Assembly: GCA_002345565.1 (NCBI GenBank)
Contig: DDVS01000001.1
Coordinates: 366,712 to 430,711 of the forward strand
Direction: 5' to 3'
DNA length: 64,000 nucleotides
Source of the DNA: Flavobacteriales bacterium UBA2306
Lineage (GTDB): Bacteria > Bacteroidota > Bacteroidia > Flavobacteriales > Weeksellaceae
Positions 59,467 to 64,000 of the stretch are shown here, one piece after another (position 1 is the stretch's first letter; the number at the start of each line of letters is the position of its first letter). The notes under the pieces were generated by a model that was not told the DNA's origin, did no database searches, and saw nothing but the letters and a program-made list of their open reading frames with translations. A program made the position numbers and the translations under genes.

Positions 59467-60639
59467 TTAAACAAACAAATTAGCTAAAAGAAACTTCTTT
59501 TGAAGCTCTAACTTTTCTAAAATTTGTTTTTCCGTTTCTATCTTATCATGAATAGAAGAAAGAAAATTGGCAATTTTTGTTTGCTCTTTCATTGATGGAA
59601 TTGCAGTTTCGTATTTCGAAATATCACTATTTGAAATATTGGGTTGAGCACTTGCAGTTGGAATTGAATAAATATAATTTACAAAATCTTTGCTTTGCAC
59701 TAGTTGATAGAAAAACTCTAAACAATAATTTGTTCTGAATGTAGCAACCCGCTGATTGATATGGGCTTTTCCATTACAGTTTATTTTTCCAACTTTACCA
59801 AAAGTGGCTCCAGATAATGCCATCACAAAATCACCTTTTCTTACCAAATATTTATTGTCTGGAACTTCTAAAGAATAAACGCCTTTAAAATTATCTAATT
59901 GAATTGTCTTAACAATATCCCCAATTCTCAATACTTTTGTAGTCCCTTTATTAAATAATTGGCTTTTAAAAGCAAAACCTCCTTGCACTGTTAAAACTTC
60001 TCCTAATTGAAAGTAATCCCAATCAGGAAATTTATTTCCTTGATTATCTTTAAATCTTAATTTTTGAGAAAATATTTTCTCACGATAAGCTTTCATTAAG
60101 GTTTCTAACTTCTCAATTATTTTCTTTTGTGATAATATTCTTTGACTAATAAGATTTAGAAAATCTCCTATTTTCTTTTGTTCTTCAAGTTTTGGAATAG
60201 TAATTTGAATTTTTCCCAAATCACTTGAATTTATCGCAGGATAGCTTGTTCCCGTACATTTTTCTATAACTTTATCTACAAATTTTTGATTGTGTAAATA
60301 CTGAAAGATAAATGTCGAGTTTTCATTTGTTCTAATTTGTGCATAGCCAGTTGAAGCAACGTAATCTCCATTTTTATCAAAAAAAAGATTGTTTTTTTGA
60401 TAAGGTCTAACCATTTGAAATAGAATGTCATTTTTAAATAATATTCTTTGTGCTCTACTCGGAGCATCTTTTTTTAAAATTGTGTTTTCTTTTTGTAAAT
60501 ATCCATCAACAACACTTTCTAAATCAATATATACAAATGTATTTGGTAAACTTTCGTTTTTGGGATTTATACTACAAACATCTTGTACTTTCTGCACGTC
60601 CCAACTACTTTCAAAACCGGGAAATCGTAAATTAGGAAA
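59467..60639 (-). CDS. silent inverted hsdS cassette without its own start
   Basis: This open frame encodes a second specificity subunit of about 390 aa facing the expressed copy. It begins in the inverted repeat ('FPNLRFPGFESSWDVQKVQ') and has no proper start codon or promoter; the first internal ATG is at 60597. Two target-recognition domains differ from those of the expressed copy, while spacer helices ('EEQKKIGDFLNLISQRILSQ', 'KEQTKIANFLSSIHDKI') and the C-terminus '(L)LANLFV' are alike. Inversion would fuse it to the hsdS start and change sequence specificity. Confidence 0.85.
   Translation of the reverse strand, partial: FPNLRFPGFESSWDVQKVQDVCSINPKNESLPNTFVYIDLESVVDGYLQKENTILKKDAPSRAQRILFKNDILFQMVRPYQKNNLFFDKNGDYVASTGYAQIRTNENSTFIFQYLHNQKFVDKVIEKCTGTSYPAINSSDLGKIQITIPKLEEQKKIGDFLNLISQRILSQKKIIEKLETLMKAYREKIFSQKLRFKDNQGNKFPDWDYFQLGEVLTVQGGFAFKSQLFNKGTTKVLRIGDIVKTIQLDNFKGVYSLEVPDNKYLVRKGDFVMALSGATFGKVGKINCNGKAHINQRVATFRTNYCLEFFYQLVQSKDFVNYIYSIPTASAQPNISNSDISKYETAIPSMKEQTKIANFLSSIHDKIETEKQILEKLELQKKFLLANLFV
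60607..60639 (-). repeat. inverted repeat arm 2 of the hsdS inversion system
   Basis: The complement reads TTTCCTAATTTACGATTTCC and onward, matching arm 1 with about three differences. The arms are about 2.4 kb apart and bracket the two hsdS reading frames. Confidence 0.8.
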
Positions 60640-60768
60640 TAAAATTGGTCTTTTCTGACTAAATAAGATTGAGGGGTAAATTGCTCCTTAATTCTTGGTA
60701 GAGGAGATAATTTCTAATCATTCATAACTTTAGGATTTTAAATAATAAATATTAAAAATCAAAAAATT

Positions 60769-61695
60769 ATGACAAGAAAGAAAACATTGGCAGAAATCGC
60801 TGAACTATGGAAGAATGACAAAAAACTGTATGTAAAAAAATCAACCTTTTCCGCTTATGTGCTGTTGCTGGAAAATCATTTATTGCCTGTATTCAAAGAC
60901 TACTTTGAGATTGAAGATGATGAGGTACAGAAGTTTGTATTTCAAAAACTGGAACAGGGATTAAGTCAGAAAAGTATCAAAGATATTCTCATTGTTTTGA
61001 AAATGGTGCTGAAGTTTGGGGCAAAGAATAAGTGGATTGAGTTTATTAATTTTGATGTGCAATATCCCACAGTTAGGGAAACGCATACGATTGAAGTCTT
61101 GAGCAGAACGCATCAAAAAAAAGTGATGAGTTATATTCAGGAGCATTTTACCTTCAGAAATTTGGGTGTTTATATCTGTCTTTGTTCAGGAATGCGGATT
61201 GGTGAGATTTGTGCCTTGACCTGGGAAGATATTGATGCAGATAACGGAATTATTAATATCCGAAAAACCATTCAGAGAATTTACGTGATTGAAGATGGTG
61301 AAAGAAAAACAGAATTGTTGATTGATACGCCTAAAACAAAAAACTCAATCCGTGAAATCCCGATGAGCAGAGATTTATTGAGAATGCTTAAACCTTTTAA
61401 GAAAATTGTAAATCCTGCTTTTTATGTTTTAACCAATGATTCTAAACCCACAGAACCAAGAACATACCGAAGTTATTACAAAAATCTGATGCGCTATCTG
61501 GAAATTCCGGACATTAAATTCCACGGTCTGAGACACAGTTTTGCAACCCGCTGTATCGAAAGCAAATGCGACTATAAAACCGTGAGTGTTTTGCTCGGTC
61601 ATTCCAATATCAGTACCACTCTGAACTTATATGTTCATCCCAATCTGGAACAGAAGAAAAAAGCAATTGACCAGATGTTTAAAACATTGAAGTAA
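60769..61695 (+). CDS. tyrosine recombinase, probable hsdS invertase
   Basis: This 308-aa protein has an N-terminal core-binding domain (about 1-95) and a catalytic domain with Arg in 'CSGMRIGEICALTWEDID', the beta-hairpin Lys region 'TPKTKNSIREIPM', H-x-x-R in 'HGLRHSFATRC', and 'LLGHSNISTTLNLYVHPN' with His and the nucleophile Tyr. Its length and lack of arm-binding domain fit a local invertase. Location right beside the inverted hsdS copies inside a type I cluster is typical of phase-variable systems in Bacteroidota. Confidence 0.9.
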   Translation: MTRKKTLAEIAELWKNDKKLYVKKSTFSAYVLLLENHLLPVFKDYFEIEDDEVQKFVFQKLEQGLSQKSIKDILIVLKMVLKFGAKNKWIEFINFDVQYPTVRETHTIEVLSRTHQKKVMSYIQEHFTFRNLGVYICLCSGMRIGEICALTWEDIDADNGIINIRKTIQRIYVIEDGERKTELLIDTPKTKNSIREIPMSRDLLRMLKPFKKIVNPAFYVLTNDSKPTEPRTYRSYYKNLMRYLEIPDIKFHGLRHSFATRCIESKCDYKTVSVLLGHSNISTTLNLYVHPNLEQKKKAIDQMFKTLK

Positions 61696-61735
61696 AATAT
61701 GCGTAAGAAATATCTTACGATTAAGCAAATTGTTG

Positions 61736-61743
61736 TATATTTG
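61736..61743 (+). promoter_or_regulatory. -7 box TATATTTG for the AbiF-associated small RNA
   Basis: This exact TAnnTTTG is followed after about 7-10 nt by the first stem of the small RNA. The upstream TCTTA, with 19-nt spacing, is a weak -33. Confidence 0.5.
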
Positions 61744-61750
61744 CATCAAC

Positions 61751-61803
61751 AGTACACACCACGCTACCCATAGAACAGCGTACCAGGGTGTGTCTTTTGT
61801 TTT
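61751..61803 (+). ncRNA. compact structured RNA upstream of abiF (putative AbiF-associated ncRNA)
   Basis: ACACACC-ACGCT (61754-61765) pairs with AGCGT (61777-61781) and, after a 5-nt bulge, GGTGTGT (61787-61793), giving 12 bp around an ACCCATAGAAC loop; T-rich DNA follows. It has its own -7 box. It could also simply terminate the recombinase transcript. AbiF proteins are known to pair with short upstream RNAs that restrain them, and this position fits that role. Confidence 0.5.
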
Positions 61804-61858
61804 TAATAGGGTTGGTTTATTCTATATTTTCATTATTTTTACATAAACTCTTACCAGA

Positions 61859-62764
61859 ATGTTTGTAAAACAACCAACCACCATTCCCGAACAAATAGAA
61901 ATTTTAAAATCGAGAGGTTTAATAATTAATGACGAATATTTGGCAGCTTTGTATTTGTCAAACGTCAGTTATTACCGTTTGGGTGAATACTGGTATTCTA
62001 TGCAGTCGGATAAAGAAAACCATATTTTTAAAAAAGATGCTGTTTTCTCTGATGTTATTTTCCTATATGAATTTGATAGAGAGCTGAAAATCCTTCTATT
62101 CGATGTTATCGAGCGCATTGAAATCAGTTTACGAACCAAACTTATTTATCATCTTTCTCACGAATATGATGCCTGGTGGTTTCAAAATTTTGATATTTTC
62201 ACAGATAGTTTGGCTTTAACCAAAACCTTAGCAAATATTGAAGAAGAAATATCTAGAACTAAGGAAAAATACATCAAAGAACATTTTAAAAAGCATAAAG
62301 ATGATCAGCGTTTTCCACCCGCTTGGAAAACTTTGGAGCAAACCAGTTTTGGCTCATTGTCTAAGCTTTATGGTAATCTCAAAAATACAATTAAGTCCAA
62401 AGATACTATTGCGAAAGAGTTAGGAACTGTCAATCACACATATTTACCAAGTTGGTTGCAATCTATCGCTCAAATCAGGAATTATTGTGCGCACCATTCC
62501 AGATTGTGGAACAAAAACCTTCCCGGAAGCCCCAAATTACTTTCCAAACCGCCATTTGATTGGGTGGAAGATGTTCCCAAACAGCACGAATTTCAAAATC
62601 TATATATTCATTTGTGTTTGATGAAATACCTTTTGAATATTATTCTACCTAAAAATGATTTTACGTCAAGACTATCAGAGTTATTCAAAAAATATCCAAG
62701 TGTTGACCCGAATGCACTTGGTATGAAGCCTAATTGGGAAAATGAAAAACTTTGGAAAAACTAA
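61859..62764 (+). CDS. AbiF/AbiD-family (Abi_2) HEPN abortive-infection protein
   Basis: This 301-aa protein is a likely RNase toxin in phage defence. The family's N-terminal block is present ('TIPEQIEILKSRGLIINDE', 'YYRLGEYWYSM', 'FDRELKILLFDVIERIEISLR' in part). The HEPN catalytic motif R-x4-6-H is in 'QIRNYCAHHSRLWN' (about 204-217). The C-terminal 'GMKPNWENEKLW' is also typical ('MGFPxxWxxxPLW'). HEPN enzymes of this group cut RNA on infection and are related to the ancestors of Cas13. It is embedded between invertase and hsdR genes, a usual spot for extra defence genes in type I clusters. Confidence 0.88.
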   Translation: MFVKQPTTIPEQIEILKSRGLIINDEYLAALYLSNVSYYRLGEYWYSMQSDKENHIFKKDAVFSDVIFLYEFDRELKILLFDVIERIEISLRTKLIYHLSHEYDAWWFQNFDIFTDSLALTKTLANIEEEISRTKEKYIKEHFKKHKDDQRFPPAWKTLEQTSFGSLSKLYGNLKNTIKSKDTIAKELGTVNHTYLPSWLQSIAQIRNYCAHHSRLWNKNLPGSPKLLSKPPFDWVEDVPKQHEFQNLYIHLCLMKYLLNIILPKNDFTSRLSELFKKYPSVDPNALGMKPNWENEKLWKN

Positions 62765-62778
62765 TACCTTAAACTGAA

Positions 62779-64000
62779 ATGTCCAGCCAACCCGAATTTA
62801 TCCTCGAACAAAAACTGATCGAACAACTCTATGAATTAGGTCACAAAAAAGTTACGATATGTAATGAGGCAGACCTCATTAAAAATCTAAAGTCTCAGCT
62901 CGAAATTCATAATAAAAAAACATTCTCAGATTCTGAGTTTGAAAAAATCCTCAATCATCTTTCCAAAGGAAATGTTTTTGAAAAAGCTAAAACATTACGT
63001 GACCGTTTTCATTTTTTCAAAGATGATGGTACTTCAGAATGGATTGAATTCATCAGTCAAGACCATTGGTGCCAAAATCAGTTTCAGGTAACAAATCAAA
63101 TTGCTCAGGAGGGTAATTTTAAAAACCGGTATGATGTAACCATCCTAATCAACGGATTGCCTTTGGTTCAGATTGAGCTGAAACGTCGCGGTCTTGAAAT
63201 GAAAGAAGCCTTTAATCAAATCAACCGTTACCATCATCAGTCTTTCAATTCTGGAAGTGGATTGTTTAATTATGTTCAGTTGTTTATCATAAGTAACGGA
63301 GTCAATACAAAATATTATTCTAACAACGCAAAGCAAACATTTAAGCAAACCTTCTTTTGGTCTGATGAACATAACAATAACATCACTCAACTGGATCATT
63401 TTGCACAGGCATTCTTAGAGCCCTGTCATATCGCTAAAATGATTACCAAGTATATCGTTTTGAATGAAACGAATAAAATACTGATGGTTTTAAGGCCATA
63501 TCAATATTATGCCGTTGAGAAAATTGTTGACAGGGTAAGAAATACCGATAAGAATGGTTTTATCTGGCATACCACAGGTTCAGGAAAAACATTGACTTCC
63601 TTTAAAGCCAGTCAGATTCTGAAAGAAATTCCGAAAGTTGAGAAGGTTGTTTTTGTGGTTGACCGAAAGGATTTGGATTACCAGACCCAAAAGGAATTTG
63701 ATGCTTTTGAAAAAGGAAGTGTGGATGCGACTGAAAACACAGCACATTTGGTTAAGCAACTTTCTGATAATACAAAATTGATTGTTACGACTTTACAGAA
63801 ATTAAATACTGCCATTACCAAAGAAAAGCACGGTAATAAAATTGACAAGCTGAAAGATAAAAAAGTGGTTTTCATTTTCGATGAATGTCACAGAAGCCAG
63901 TTTGGAGATACGCACCAGAATATCAAAAAATACTTTAAAAACGCTCAAATGATTGGCTTTACAGGAACTCCGATTTCTGAAGTGAATTCAATTGGGAAAA
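62779..64000 (+). CDS. hsdR: type I restriction endonuclease subunit R, 5' part
   Basis: HsdR translocates DNA with ATP and cuts it when unmethylated sites are met. The first 407 codons are present; the rest lies beyond the window. The start ATG at 62779 begins 'MSSQPEFILEQKLIEQL', 14 nt after the AbiF stop. The N-terminal PD-(D/E)xK nuclease is visible as 'RYDVTILINGLPLVQIELKR' (about 116-136, Asp...Glu-x-Lys). The helicase follows: Walker A 'TTGSGKTLTS' (about 263), 'VFVVDRKDL' (motif Ia) and DEAD-like 'IFDECHRS' (about 366), then 'GFTGTPI' (motif III). No defects are visible. Confidence 0.94.
   Translation, partial: MSSQPEFILEQKLIEQLYELGHKKVTICNEADLIKNLKSQLEIHNKKTFSDSEFEKILNHLSKGNVFEKAKTLRDRFHFFKDDGTSEWIEFISQDHWCQNQFQVTNQIAQEGNFKNRYDVTILINGLPLVQIELKRRGLEMKEAFNQINRYHHQSFNSGSGLFNYVQLFIISNGVNTKYYSNNAKQTFKQTFFWSDEHNNNITQLDHFAQAFLEPCHIAKMITKYIVLNETNKILMVLRPYQYYAVEKIVDRVRNTDKNGFIWHTTGSGKTLTSFKASQILKEIPKVEKVVFVVDRKDLDYQTQKEFDAFEKGSVDATENTAHLVKQLSDNTKLIVTTLQKLNTAITKEKHGNKIDKLKDKKVVFIFDECHRSQFGDTHQNIKKYFKNAQMIGFTGTPISEVNSIGK

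Noticed and set aside
1..64000. tRNA and rRNA genes
   Set aside because: No cloverleaf with a GGTTCGAATC-type T arm and no rRNA-like stretch was found by eye; a short or unusual tRNA cannot be excluded.

Overview
The window is from a low-GC Bacteroidota chromosome, most likely Flavobacteriia and close to Chryseobacterium (Weeksellaceae). The evidence is the AT-rich sequence, TAnnTTTG -7 promoter boxes (often about 20 nt before start codons), weak Shine-Dalgarno use, a type IX secretion sorting domain, and a typical flavobacterial set of core genes. I see no rRNA or tRNA gene and no conventional CRISPR array.

Region 1 (1-45.9 kb) is mainly core chromosome. In order it carries: an aminotransferase 3' end; a RES-Xre toxin-antitoxin pair; kdsB, a LolA-like protein, an MmcQ/YjbR protein and ribF; atpD-atpC, an FKBP isomerase, an Xre regulator and TerC; an M14 peptidase; a sugar block (GH30 glucosylceramidase diverging from an MFS transporter plus a Nudix-type regulator); an M28 peptidase and small enzymes; an AAA-ATPase/DUF4435 (PARIS-like) gene split between two frames; polA; a secreted FGE-like protein with a T9SS repeat/PKD protein; mgtE, ppa, a radC operon, lolD, pcrA and a FUSC protein; a three-gene glycan cluster; an MFS transporter, a SulP transporter and prfC; an orphan gene; and a zinc alcohol dehydrogenase with a large catalase. 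Intergenic palindromic repeats occur near 25.7 and 39 kb.

Region 2 (46.2-53.5 kb) is accessory. A decayed IS3-type element is followed by an integrative mobilizable element: tyrosine integrase, unknown protein, excisionase-like HTH, primase-helicase, a cluster of TGATGA repeats, a TOPRIM primase, an oriT-like inverted repeat and a MobV relaxase.

Region 3 (53.5-56.1 kb) is the most interesting part. A two-gene operon on the minus strand encodes an unusual ECF-type sigma factor with two C-terminal HTH segments. One base later begins a 364-aa Cas12f/TnpB-like protein whose RuvC residues are replaced and whose zinc-ribbon end is missing. Strongly structured non-coding DNA lies on both sides. The downstream side looks like a guide-RNA scaffold ending in ACAAC and then a short guide. 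Nine bases of that guide recur upstream of the sigma gene. The layout matches a nuclease-dead Cas12f plus sigma-E RNA-guided transcription system and may be self-targeting.

Region 4 (56.1-64 kb) is a type I restriction-modification island: an Xre controller, hsdM, hsdS, an inverted start-less second hsdS flanked by matching inverted repeats, a tyrosine invertase, an AbiF-type HEPN protein preceded by a compact structured RNA with its own promoter, and the 5' part of hsdR running off the window.
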